Assembly: GCA_014549065.1 (NCBI GenBank)
Contig: JACDOX010000027.1
Location: forward strand, 2,177,691 to 2,241,690
Direction: 5' to 3'
Length of the DNA stretch: 64,000 bases
From: Cardinalis cardinalis
Taxonomy: Eukaryota; Chordata; Aves; Passeriformes; Cardinalidae
Below, one piece after another: positions 1 through 13,200 of this stretch. The notes below the pieces were generated by a model. The model was given only the letters and a program-made list of their open reading frames with translations, ran no database searches and was not told the DNA's origin. Numbering within the stretch: position 1 is the stretch's first letter; each line of letters begins with the position of its first letter. The position numbers and the translations under genes were made by a program.

Positions 1-1159
1 AATTTCCTAATGTGTCAGTCACACCTAAACTTCGCCATTGTCCTGGTGCTCAGTGTAAAAACCTCTCTTGTGGACAAAAGGTTTCATTATCAGACCCCAG
101 ACTGGGCTGTGCAGTGTGTGACTGTATCATCCCAAGGTAGATTTGGTGTTCTGCATTTGGGTTCTGGGCATTAAAAAATGTGACCTGACACAGTTGTTGT
201 TTCTATTATGGATTAATTCTGTTTCTGTTAGGGATTAATTCCTTGAGCTTTCTAGAGGTAGACTGCTAGCAATCCCTAAAACAACTTTTAAAACAGGCAA
301 AAGTAAAGAATATAGGTGTGCCTAAGACTGAAATTAACACATCACTTGTAACAATCAGAGAATATGAAGCAAAAAAAAAATTGCCTAGTTGTACTTTTGT
401 CTTGTGTTTGAAGCTTTCTTTAATATGATCAAGTGATAAGATTGTGTGAAGTATCCAGGTCTCTGAGAAGAGCCTTGNCTTGTGTCTTCCTTTCATGGAA
501 GAACTGGTTGGAAGAGACCTCTAGAGGTCACCTTGTCCAGCATCTCACTTGGAGCAGGACTGTTGGCAACAGTAGATCAAACCAATTATTGCTGTGTCTC
601 GCTGCTTGATACCCACAAGGATTCAAATTATGCATCCTCTTGAGAAAGCCTTTCTGTTGAGAAGAAAACTACTGAAAATTATTTTTCTGATAAAAAATAA
701 TTCAGATGACCCGAGTCTCCCAAGCTGCAGTTGAGGCCATAGTCCTTGTCTTATCTCCCACTGCTGAGAATTCCAGTATCTGGCACTTTTATTTCCTTTC
801 TGCAGAGCANTTCTAGTCACTTGTGTTGTTCAAGCTCTTTACTGAACTTCCTGAGGCATATATTAAAAAAACTNTCTATGATACAGATGCCTTAGCTCCA
901 ATTTTCCATTTAGCTCTGGTATTTCACCCACTAAACATAATGTACAGACTTGACAGAAGGGGTTGGAGCACAGTACTTAGAGTGCAGTGGCCTTTTCCTT
1001 GCATGATGACCCTGCCTGCCTTCACAGGAACTAAAGCCAAGCAGAAATATTCCAGCTTTTTACTTATACCCAGTATCTCACCTAATTAAAATGCTGATGT
1101 CTCCCCCAAATGCAGTTAGTAATTAATTATCAAATGCTTTTCTTGTTGCAATCCACCAG
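1..1159. other. DHRS12 upstream intron, partial
   Basis: AT-rich intron sequence leading to the acceptor at 1159. It holds a degraded CR1 fragment (about 495-790). I see no exon with DHRS12 N-terminal sequence here, so the cofactor-motif exons must lie further upstream. Confidence 0.7.
495..790 (-). mobile_element. CR1 LINE fragment, degraded
   Basis: The + strand reads like the reverse complement of a CR1 3' end: GGTTGGAAGAGACCTCTAG, then AGGTCACCTTGTCCAGCATC. Further on comes TTGAGGCCATAGTCCTTGTC and a CTGCTGAGAATTCCAG stretch. This is the usual order of an antisense CR1 copy. It is diverged and its edges are approximate. Confidence 0.6.
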
Positions 1160-1242
1160 GTGGCACAGTTCATCTGGTTTGCCGAAATAAGGACCGGGCT
1201 GAAGTTGCCAAAGAGGAAATAGTGACAGAAACGGGCAATCAG
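1160..1242 (+). CDS. DHRS12: DHRS12 in-window coding exon 1 of 8
   Basis: The exon opens after CCAG at 1156-1159 with two bases completing a Gly codon, then reads GTVHLVCRNKDRAE and ends ETGNQ before the GTGAGT donor at 1243. This is the second beta-strand region of the Rossmann fold, just after the glycine-rich loop, which is encoded upstream of the window. It ends in phase 0. Confidence 0.93.
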
Positions 1243-4200
1243 GTGAGTTGTTTTCTAGTCTTTTGTTTACTTTTAGAAAAGTTGTTAATATTAAAGACCA
1301 CAGAGGCCTTGAGATACTCTTCCAACATCTTGCTGTTGTGTTTTTAATAGGGCTTTAATACAGACATGGAAACAGCTAGCAGTGTATAATTCAAATGATT
1401 TGAAGTGATTAACTTCAAACCATTTGAATCACCTAACTTCATTAGGTGATGTATTCTGTGATTAGTAGCATCATCAGCAGCATGCTGTTTTATTTAATGT
1501 TTGTTTGTTGAATTGCTTTTTGATGTCCTACTTACTATTCCTAACTATGTGTCTGAGGCTTTTAAAAGTTAATGCATTGCAACACTCTTGCAACGACATT
1601 TATGAGTCTACAGCATTGGAGCTGAAGGTTTTATGTGTCTGAATAACGTGCTCTTGATTTGCTAAAGTTGGCTGCTCTGTGAAGTCCTGTGTGTGGTACT
1701 AATTCTGTGCTCTACATGCCTTTTCATTTCCTTTTCTTATAATACCTCTTCCCTCCCTCCTTCCCTCTATTACACATTCTTTTTGTTTCTGTGTATATCA
1801 CTCTACAGTACNCCCCTATATCTGTCACTGTTGCTTTTGTTAATTGTTCAGGAGGGTGTGCTTATGGAGAAGTTCATTAGTCATTATCTTTCTTACTTGG
1901 TGCCCTGGTTTTGGCTGGAGTAATTTCCCTGCTAGCAGTTCACTGGTGCTATGCTTTGGATTTGTGACCNAGCCAGTGTTGACAACCCGTGTTTTAGTTA
2001 TTGCTCACACAGCATCAAAGCCTATTCTTATTCTCACACTGCCCCACCAGGTGAGCAGGTTGGGATGCACAAGAAGATGAGGAGGGGGCACACTGGGACA
2101 GCTGACTCCAGCTGACCGAAGGGACTCCTCAGACCATATGACATCTTGCTCAGCAGTAAAAGCTGGGAGGAAGAAGCAAAAGGAGGCATTCACAGATANG
2201 GGGTTTGGTTTCCCAAATCACTGCTGCATGGGATGAAGTCCTGCTTTCCTGGGGATTGCTAGATGCCTGCCTGACAATAAGNAGTAGTGAATTAGTTCCT
2301 TGTTTTATTTTGTTTGCACACGCGATTCTGCCTCACTTATTAATGTCTATCTCAGCCCACAAGTTTTGCCTGTTTTGTCCTTGTGATTGTNTCCCCATTT
2401 CCACTGGGAATGGAGTGAGTAAATAGGGTTGTATGGGGCTGAACTACCTACCAGGGTGAACCCACAGTACATGGATGGAGACCTGTCTTCATTTTAAATA
2501 ATGACTTGGCTCTTGTANGCTGTATTTTGATTCCAGTAATAGGCTTTAATGTGGATCAAAAATTCTAAAGAGTTTTTTATGGTTAGAGATGTCATATTGA
2601 CTAAATTTCTCCTCTTTGATTTCAGCTCCCTAGTGTGACAACTAGCATTATTCTTCAGTTCTTTAATGGAGGTGAATTAGATCAGTTCTTATGTAGAAAT
2701 AAACACTTTCCAGCTGTCTATAGCTGTGTAATCCCTTGGCTATAGTAAGGATGGTGATTATCTGTGTTACCTCCTTCTCTAACTGCAGTCAGGCTGCCTG
2801 GGAAGAGAGGTGAGTTTGACCTCTGAAGGTTCCTTCATGTTCTGCTTTCTGTCACCTGGTGAGNCAAATAATATTCTTCCTCTAAAGGCAGCATAATTAC
2901 TGCATTCCCACTTTTTGGTAGGCTGTGGACCCGTCATTTCTGTAGTCATGGGGGAGTGTGAGGGCACTGCAGAATTTGTTTGTGACCCTGGGGACAGGGC
3001 ACTTGTGCAGAGAGCAGCTCTCAGTGAAGTGTTAGATGAGCTGTACAAGAGGCCCTGTGGGACACGTGACTGCACTGGGAAGAGCATTTTAATAAGGAGT
3101 CCACAAGAATATCCTTCTTTATAAGTGCTCATTCAGAAGCAATACAGAGAGATAATAAAATGCTTTATCTGCAACTTGACAGGCTGTATCCAGGCTGAAC
3201 TTGTTCTTCCTGATAATTTGGATGGAGGTCCTGTTATAGTATACACCAAAGATTTTTTCCATCCTCCACAGTACATGCTGGAGTGCAGTGCTGAAATGGA
3301 GTTNTTTGGCAGTCACCTGCTCCTAGATCTGGGAACTGGAAAGTTCTCCTAATTTGTTAAAATAGATCAAGTCACAGAGATTANGTTTGCTTTGAAAATG
3401 GCTTTCGTACCATTGAGGACTTTTATAGGGAACAGGTCTGCATATCCCTTTCCTGAGTCAATGTGACACTCTTCAGCAGCTAAGCATTGATTTAGATCTT
3501 TTTCAGTCTCTGAAATCCCTTGCAATACTGAACATCTACCCAAAAATCTTTACCTCTTCTGTACCAGTAGATAATGGCATTAGTTTTAAAAGTAGAAAGT
3601 TTAAAGAGGTATCCAGCTTGAACCAGTAGAGCAATGTCAAGTTTTTGGTCAGAAATTATTCACAAAATGGATATGGTTGGAAGGGACCACAGTGGGTCAT
3701 CTGGTCCAATCTCCTTGATCGAGCAGGGTCATCCTAGAGCACATTATTACAATGAGGAAATTCTGACTTAAACTCAACTAAGGAGCTGAAATCAAAGGAC
3801 TGGAGAGAAAGTCATGTGCTTTTTATCTTCAGGGAAGCAGANTTACAGGCCGGGAATAATGCCATATCATTTCTTCAGTTTCTTCACTTTTCTCGTTTGC
3901 TTGTATAATGAGTATTAAAAAAAACATCTTGGAAAGAGAGAAGGCCCTTTAGTGATTATTTGTTTTGCAAGAGAACACATCCTCTGCATAATTATTTTAA
4001 AACTGCCTTTTCCTGGCATACGTCATAAGACTATCTGTGGTGTCTCTTTGAGACTAAGTGCTGTCTAGGAGANGAGTAGGAGTTGATGTGCCTTTGTATG
4101 CTGGTAAATGCCACTGTGCTTGTACTGTGTAGAACACAAATCTGCAAAAAGCAAAAGAATTGTCTGTAGCAAACAGCAAAAGGTTTTTGATGTTTTCNAG

Positions 4201-7200
4201 GGAGGAATTATTTCTAGCTTTAGTGGTTTAGAAAATGATAACTTTGCTTTATGTCAACCCTTTTTTTTTTCCTATTGCATCCACATTGCAAAACATTTAC
4301 AAGAGTGTTATGACATGGAGTGACTGACAAGGGTTTAGCAGTTAATGCAGCAGTTAGCATGCAAGGGGATGCAGAAGGCACCCAGNACTCTGAGACAGCT
4401 GGAGTGGGTGCAGTGATGCTCCTGAAAGCATGCTTTACCACCTTGGCTGGAGCAACTGTGCCTGGCTCATGGGACACTAGCCCAGACAGAGCTCCAGAGG
4501 GATAATGTGGCAGATGTTGGATTGCAGAGAGTGACTGAGACTTTTCCCTGAGCCTGGGGCAGCGCATGATGGTGGCCTCACATGTTGGATTCTGCTGTCC
4601 TCAGGGTGCTGAGCTGCCAGGTCATGTTCCAGCAGGAGATGAGCAGGCTGTAGAACCATAGGGAGTAGAAACAGGAGATTGACAGGGTCTCTACNGAGAG
4701 TAGAAGAGCGCATTGCATGGAAGGAAGGACAGCTAGAAGTTGCATTTGAATAAGTAGTGGATAGANATTTCTAAGATGGGGAGGAATTGAAGCTTGTGAA
4801 TGCTGGCAACAGAAGGCAGCTCCTTCTCTGCCTGCAGATGTGCATTTATAGGATAGGTATAGTGCCATGGTAACAGATGAGGAAGAGCAAGCTCTGTCAG
4901 GGGAGGTGTTGGAGACAGATGATCCTGAACAGTTGTTGACAGTGGGAGGAAGTCGTGGGTGATGATGGCTGAAGGCTCCTTCCTGTGGGGGATGGAGGCA
5001 CCCGTCTGCAGTCTTGGCTTGATGACTTGAGAGGTTTGTCACTTGCTGGGAACTCAGATATAAGGTCTTGCAGAGAGTTTGCTGGGGCTGCTCTGGACCT
5101 TGGCCTAGTACNTCTTGTTGCCCAACCACATGGGCGCCCATGACATTGTGAGTGGTAACCTGGAGTTCATCAAGAGTGTTTAGAGAGTCAAGGGCATGGA
5201 AGCCCTAGTAGTGGTCTCCTAAATCTGCACAGTGAAAGAGAAGGGCTTGGGTAGGAGCATATATGCCCTGCAGATCAACACCTGAATGGTCAGCTGGTGT
5301 CACTTNGGCCTTAGCCAAAGCCTCTTGGACCTTCTCTGTTAAATGATCTTTGCTGAGGAGCAATGATATATTAGAGCAAGAGTGTCTTTGCCAACAGGTT
5401 TGCTAAGCCTAGTGAGGAGGCTTTAAAGGGGATTCATTGGTTTGTAGTGACCAAACACAGAAGAGTAGTAGAGTCATGGGAAAAATGAGTATGTGTCTAG
5501 GGGACAGCGAAATGGAGGAGCTCTCACAGTTTTCATGAGAAAGTAGCATGTCTGGGAGCCCATTTCAGATGCCTGTTCAGGAGTACACATAGCATAGGAA
5601 ACACAGGAATCCATGCAGGGCTGTAATCTCACTGAGATTAGGCAGAAATAGTTGGCACGACTAGAGTGCTGGAGTGGATGCATACCCTTGCTTGTTGTAC
5701 TGGTTTTGGCTGGAATAGGGTTAGCTTTCTTCACAGTGGCTTGCATGGGTCTGTGTTTAAGATTTGTGATNAGCACAGGGTTGATAATACAGAGATGCTT
5801 TTGCAATTGCTGANCAGGGCTTACATAGAGCAAAGGCCTTTTCTACTTTTTGTACTGCCACACTGGAGAAGAAGTTGGGGTTGCATGGGAGCTTGTGAGG
5901 AGACACAGCCNGGACAGGTTGACTGACCAAAGGGATATTTCACACCATGTGATATCATGCTCAGTNTATGAAGCTGGGGGAAGGAAGAAGGAATGGGGAG
6001 ATACTTGGGCTGGTGGCTTCCCAAGTAGCTATTATGTGTGATGGAGCCTTGCTCTCCTGGAGATGGCTGAACACCTGCCTGCCCATGGGAGGCAGTTAAG
6101 TTCTTGTAAAAAGTCTCAAGCATCTGATATTTCCAGGCAGTTTCCCATCCAAGGACTAACCAGGCCCAACCCTGATCGCTTTCTGAGATCAGACAAGATT
6201 GGGTGTTCTCAGGGTGGTATGCTCATAGGCTTGGAGTTTTTTGCTTTTGTCTGTGGCTTTTGCTTTCCCTATTAGTCTGTCTTTATCTCAGCCCACAAGT
6301 TCTCTNTCTGTTACCCTTCTGATTCTCTCCCTGATCCCTGAGATGGCTCTGCCTGTGGACAGGAGGAGAGTAGTGCTCTCCTTAACTTTGACAAGGCTTT
6401 TTGCATGGTTTGCTATGATATCCAGTTTGGAGGGATGTGGTTTGAACTGGTGGATGANAAGTGAGTGGGAAACTGTCTGGATCATTTGAAAGTAATAATC
6501 AACAGTACAGAGCTGATCTGTTAATGATTTTTAGTGGTGTCCCCCATGAATCAATACAAGGGCAGAATCTGATTACATCTTTTTAAGAGCACAGGTGACA
6601 GAATGAAGAGCAGTCTTTGCCTAGCTGGCTGGAAAGCAGATGGCAAAAAGGGACCTAGGAGTGACAAGTTGTCCCTCTGTGAGCAGTGTCCTGGGGCAAG
6701 GGAGGCCAACCATAGCCCAGGCTGTACGAACATGAGTCTAGCCAGCAGGCTGAGGGAAGTGCTCTTCCTCTTGNTTAAGCCTTTGTGAAACCACAGCCGG
6801 AGTCCTGTGCCTGGCTTTGGGCTCCCCAGGATGAGGAAGTCATCATTGTCCTGGAGTGAGTCCAGCACAGAGTGACTAGGGAGATGAGACGTGTGATGTA
6901 TGAAGTGACTCTGTACGAAGGCTGAATTTGCTCAGTGTTGAGAAGGCTCAGATGGGTCTTGCTGTGTTCTACAGCCATGTGATGGGAGTGTGTTGGGAAG
7001 GCACTACCATGCTTCTCNTGGAGGTCTTCAGTGGGAAGACAAGAGGCAGCTGACACAGATTGGAACAGGGACAAAATTCTGAGTAGACAGTAGGAAAAAT
7101 GTTTTTACCATGAGGGTGATCAAATGCTGGAGGCTCAGAGCAGGGGGCTCAGACAGACTGGGGAATCTCCATGTTTGCCAGGCAGCCTCCAGAGGTCTCT

Positions 7201-10200
7201 TCCAACCTAGATTATTCTCTAATGCTGTGACCTTGAACATTTCCTTGGAAAGTTCAGCCAAAGAGAAAGCTGCTAAATTGTTTAAACTGAATTTTTGCAT
7301 GCTTTGCGATATTTTTCTAGTTCTCTGTTGTGCCTGACTGTCTGTCACATATATTTATCTAAGTAGGACTCTCTCTTANTAACTTTGACATTAAAAATCT
7401 GTGTCTCAGAAGCAGCTGAATAATGACTAAACATGTTTTAAGGACTAGAGTTAAATTTTGCAGTTGTGTATGTTAGTCTGCATTTGTTGGCTTCTGGAGA
7501 CACTATTTTTTTCATACTACTTAAATACCTTTTCACCTAGACAGGCCTAAATAGGATTTCTCTTTACTTTCCCTGTTGATTGTGACTTGGTTTCTTTTCC
7601 TTTAGAACATCTTCTTGCATATTGTGGATATATCTAATCCCAAGGAAATATGGAAGTTTGCTGAAAAATTCCGAAATGAACATAAATTAAATGTNTTGGT
7701 AAGTTCATGTACTTTAATCATGTGTGTCTGTCTTGGGAGTGTGTAGCCTATGAATTTGTCTGACAGGTCATGTAGACTTGACAGTTTGGCCCACAATTCT
7801 CTCCTTAATTTTTTCTAAATGCTTTTTTCAGGAGTCCCCATGGTTTGCTTGCTCTTGTCCCTTCTCAGTTAACACAGATGTGCTACAGAAAAAGAGAAAA
7901 GCAGTAATTTTATAGCTGCAACTTTGGAGGCACCATACATTTTCTCTTTGACTTTCATTGCTAATAACATTGTCCCTCTTAAAGCTAGACCTTCTGAAAG
8001 ATTAAACTTTTGCAAAAACTCCAAAGACTAAAACAGAGCCAGGGAGAGACTAAACAGTTAATCATCATGGTTGGCAAGGGGCTCAGTGCAGTTCCCCCTT
8101 TATTTAGCAGTGAAAATTTGCTTGGGGGGCTGAACCACAACTGAGGCACCTGGAGCAGCTCCTTTNGTGCTTACTAGATGAGGAACATCTGATAAAAAAG
8201 AGGAAATTACTTTTGAGAAGTGCCAGTGAACATGTAGGAAGGTGTGTAGAGGCTGATCTTCTTTTGAGGTGGGAAAGAAAAGTCTGAGCTCCTTCTGGAC
8301 AGTAAGGCAGGTAAACAAATGTCACAGAGAGACTGCGCTAGCTGCCCACATCTTGCAATCATGTTTTATTGAANAAATAAAATCTACAGTGTGTAGCTTT
8401 GTTTTGTAGTGCCAGAAAACAGCAAATTAGCGTGGACTGCTCGTGTGTGGATTTCCTTGTAGATATTTGTGTTGATTGTTTTTGTTTAAAGGAGTTGTTT
8501 TGCAGATCAACAATGCGGGATGTATGGTGAATAACAGAGAGTTAACTGAAGATGGACTTGAAAAAAACTTTGCAACAAACACTTTGGGTGAGTATTGAAG
8601 GTTTTCTTCTGGAACATGCTTACTTTGCTTACAGAAGTGTGTTTTTATAGCTGGGTTTGTGAGGTATGTATTCCTGCTCGAAGAGGGATCATAGCATTCC
8701 TATGGGGATGGAGCCAGGAAGGAAAAGAAGAAATATTACAGCTTGTTCGGAGTGTCGTTTTTTAATTTCTCCATTTTTCAGTTGTTCTGATATCAGCATC
8801 TTTATTTATCATAGCAGAAGNAGAAAATGGCAAGTTGATTCTGAAATTTGCTAGGGAACTTCATTCTGAGCATTGTTGCTAATGATGCTCTTTGTAATAA
8901 TTGTGTTTCTGGGATTTGAATGAGCTTGGAACACATTCATGTCTTTAAAGAGACATTCAAATGTTTGAGTGGGCTTGCACAGCCTGTTGTGTGTGACAGA
9001 GGTGCTGTGCAGGAAGCCTGTGCCCTATGCAGTGCCCTGGATGCTCTCAAGCAGATGCAATCCCTAGTCAAGGGATTGAGCANTAATGGGCAAGTCTTGG
9101 GTGCTCCACATGTAAGGGATATTGTGTGTGAACTGTGTGGCACTGGTGTAACAGGGACAAAGGATGGGAAGCAAGTCAAGAGGGAATGTGGAGATGTGGA
9201 AGGGCAGGGAGAATGGCGGGACCAAGTGGAAGGTTTGCCCACAGAAGCTGTGGAAAAGAGGTGAGCAAACAGCCAGCCAGCAGAGAGAAGAGCTCTCTCA
9301 CACTGGTAATATCTNTAAGGCTGAAAGCTGCACCTCTTGCAAAAAGACAACATAGTGCTTGCATCAGCCCAACAGCCCTGACACTCTTCTCCCTCTGCCT
9401 CCGTGCAAGGTAGGTGGATTTCTCAAGAGACTGTCTTCAATATATTCAAAAATGACACATTGAGGAAGAACTGTGGTGCTTTGTTTCTGTGTTTTCCTCC
9501 TGTTATCATTATCTGGAATGAGGATGAGGAAAACCTAGTCTATAAAGATAAGGCATTTATAGAACTAGTATANCCTGGAAACCNTTGTTGGTTTTTATTC
9601 TTAGCCTTTTTTCTTATGTTGGTTCCTTAAATCCTATTTATGTTTGAAAACTAACATTTTAGTATAAATGTCNTGTGCTTCACTGTTATTGTGCATACAG
9701 CTCATTTTTTCTGCAAGTCTGAATACATTAAACTGACAATTAAATCAANTATAAAGGCAGAGATTCATTTGGTTCAGACTTACTCTTCTGCTAACATTCT
9801 TCTGTTTCTCATGGTTGAAAAATTCAAAAAGTTTTATATTGCCATCAAATTTCCCNTGGCTGTGTAAGTACCAGAACTTTTATCCTGAGGGATCTATTCA
9901 CCTTAAATTAGTTTTTATCCTCTTGTGGTCTTTCAGTCAAAAACCCAGCAATGTGCAAAGGTACAGTTCTTCAGTAGAGAAGCAGAGTGAAACAAACACA
10001 ACATCTGAATACAAAAGCATATTTTGGATTAGTTTCAGATATTGAGGATATTAAGTGCTGAGGAACCATACTGGCTCATCAGTTGAATTATATTTTATCA
10101 CACAAGTAGAAGCAGCAAATTCTGCTTTTCGAGCTGTAAATCAGCCTTACTAGTGGTATACAGCTGCACAGAGGAAGCTGAATTATGGTTGTAGGAAACT

Positions 10201-13200
10201 AGGAAAATGCCTGTATTATCTTTAGTGGATGTTACTTATAGATCTCTGTTAGTCATTCATGTATCACTTGCTGCATGATTGTATAAGAAGTTTAAGGAGG
10301 TAAATCATTTTCTGTTGTCCAACTTCTTCAGAGTTCAGACAAGGACTGGGTTGTTTGCTTAGACTGCTTCTCTCTAGACAAAAATAAGGATTAAATTTTG
10401 AATCTTATAGAACAGAGTGGGACNTGGTTGAGCAGGAAGAAGCTGACAGGGCAACAGGAAGCTTCTGTGCTTGCAGGCCAGACACACATGAAGGACCAAG
10501 GCTACAAACCACAGGTTTTTTCTTCAAAGTCAAGGGGATAGGGTAATAAATCATAACTTCTGGAGCCACAGTAGGAGAAAGCTGTGTGGAGAAAGACCTG
10601 TCAGAGTAGATGCTCTGTTATTTCCCTGAGTACTAGGAGCCTTTGGGTATGTTTTTCTTGGGAGAAGTTAATTTCCTTCAGTAACTATCTGTGGTTATAG
10701 GTTCTCAGAGAAAATCTTGGCTAAATTAGATGTGGCTGGTATATAGGTTGGCTATAAATTTGAATGTGGTCTGAAAGAACAAACTAAATTCTCCTCTCTG
10801 CCCCATGAAGGGTGACATGGGCTCAAGGCCCTTGTTTGGAAAATGTGCAGTTGTNCCTCACTTGACTAACAAGGTAGAATAATATCAATATCTTTTGCAA
10901 ATCTTTACATGTAGGGTGTTCCTTCCATGTTTCTTTCACTTTTTTTTTCCTACCTTGTAGGATACTTTTCCTGTCTCTGGTCTAGTAAAGGAGTGTGTGT
11001 AGGTCGTAACTATTTAAAAATGCAAGACTGAAATATAACATGCTTTAAATACACACGTCACAGTTTTTGAGTTCTGTAGCTGATAGCTGATTAACATTTC
11101 TATAAGCTGTAAAATTGCTCATTTAGGTGTCTGAAATGCTGTGGAGCTTTTAAATCTAGTCTAGGAATGTTTTCCTCTTGACTGATTTGTTAGTCCATTT
11201 TTGAGCATAATGGATGTCAGTGTTCAGTTTTAATTGNTGATCTGACTTGTGAAACATATCCTGATCTTTTCTTGGACTACATTGGACAAAAATGACTGCA
11301 TAAGTCCTCTTGTATGAATATGTACAAAAATAACAGTGGTTAGAATAGAAAGTAAAATTCCCTTAATGTAAAAGAGCTGACTGGCTCATTGAGGATGGCA
11401 GCTGAAAGAAGAGGTGCATACTCCTCTCTGGTGCTGTCAGAATATGCAGGTGGATGAAGTTCATGAAAATGTAAAACACAGGTTGATCGTTAAGGCTTTG
11501 TATGGTTTGTTTAGTATTCAAGTTCAAACTGTAAAGTGCTTTGAGCAGGTGGTGGCAGCTGCATCTGTACTNGTGCCTGTAGAATCCTTACAGTGAGTCT
11601 GAGGCACAAATGCTGCATGGCTCGTTGTGGTTCTGTTGTTGCTGTCAAATGAAACACCTTGCCTTTTTTCCCTGCTAGAGGCTCAAGAACTGTTGTTGTC
11701 TGATTGCTGGAGCTCAGTGAACAATAGAGAGCAGAATGGAACACCTAGACTGTAATGTGGGAGCACTGGCCAGGCACAAGTCTGAAACAGCCCTTTGCTG
11801 ATTGAAACACACTTTCAAATAAACCAAANTGAGCGACACTGGGGGTAATGTGGGCAGATTTCCTGCAGACCTTCAGTCCTGATGGGCAGATTTTTTTCTC
11901 TGTCCTCTAGTTTATGGTTTGTACNCAGGAGCTAGACAGCAACAAGCAGTCATTTCTTCTGATGAGTATTGTAGACTTCTGAGTCAAAACTCTTTTAATT
12001 TAATTTTATTTTACTTTTTTTAGTATAACTCCCAGAAAAGACTATTAAAGCTGGTGGTATTCAGTAGTTTTGAAAAAAACCTTCAGCATTTATAAGCAAG
12101 TAAAGGCAAAAGCAGCATGTTCTTATTGAAGCAGTAGGCATTTAGCTGAAACAATCCTTTTTCCTCTGTTTTATCACCTGCCGTACTTTGCTTTTACTCA
12201 ATATATCTTCCTACTTGACATGGAAAAATGACATGTATGTTACTTTTTTATTTCTACTTACCAGGCAAGGGGATGCTAAAACACACTGAGAGATAAATGA
12301 TGCTCCCAGTATACATCTTTTCCTCAATCTAATGGGCTCTCATGTTTTAATAATAGACTTCCACTCTGTACAAGAAGGGTTAGAGCCAGAGGAAGTATGA
12401 TGTTTATCTGTCAGAGTGATACTATAGCCCATCTATGGCAAACTGCTTAACCTGGGTGCACGTTTGTCAGTCTCTTCCCTACACATGAACTGTATCTAAC
12501 TGGTGTTAACAGAATCCAGTGCAGCCTGGTCTTCTGAATCACTTGGACATCAAATAACTTAAATATCAGCTGTCAGTCTGCTGTAAGTTCAATGCCTAAT
12601 TTTTGGCAAGACAACCTCATCTGTGAAAAGGAGGCTGTGGTTCNGGTTTTCTTTCTAAAGAGCTTTGAGACTTATGGATCAGAGGTGGTATGTGAAAGGA
12701 TAGGTTGAATATAATTGCACATGCAGAAACTGTNCTGAAGCCTGGTTCCCAGCAGACAGAAGAGCCCTTATTAAGATGAGCTTTGTCATTTGAGGGAAAT
12801 GTAAACCTTTATTTTGTGTTTCATGTTCATTAACTCTTCCCATACACTCTGAGTTACTGCTAGTGCAGTGGAATTGGCCCTTGGAGACAGCACACTGTAA
12901 TCTTCATTCCTGATCTCTTACTCAGGAGAAGAGACTCAGGGATGTCTCTTACTGGGAACTGCATAAACTGCAGGAAAAATAATCAGGCCAATGAAGAATG
13001 GAACTTTGTTTGTTGGGTGTTTTGTTTGTTTGTTTCTGCGGTTTGTTTTTACTTGCACTCAAGAAAAGCAAGCCAGNTTAACTGATTTCTACCAGATGAA
13101 TGAGCCATTGAAATCTGTACAGTGAAAGTTTTTTGGTGGTGTTTGGTGTTTTTGTTTGTTTGTTTAGGGGGTTTTTTTGTTCCCACATTTTTCACAGTTA

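Larger units (their letters stand above)
1243..7605. other. DHRS12 intron, repeat-rich
   Basis: A 6.4-kb intron. It holds a double hairpin (1389-1450), two ERVL-type LTRs, CR1 pieces and a 5S rRNA pseudogene, each listed separately. Stretches 2472-3667 and 7231-7605 show nothing recognisable. Confidence 0.7.

Noticed and set aside
4578..5141. 187-codon minus-strand open frame
   Set aside because: It lies antisense to CR1-like sequence, contains several Ns, and has low-complexity Ser/Gln-rich composition with no family match.
6110..6230. A functional 5S rRNA gene
   Set aside because: There are many substitutions, including in the internal promoter region. It is a single copy embedded in an LTR, not in a 5S tandem array.
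1897..6345. A complete provirus bounded by the two ERVL-type LTRs
   Set aside because: No gag, pol or primer-binding site was seen between them, and the interior contains CR1 sequence.
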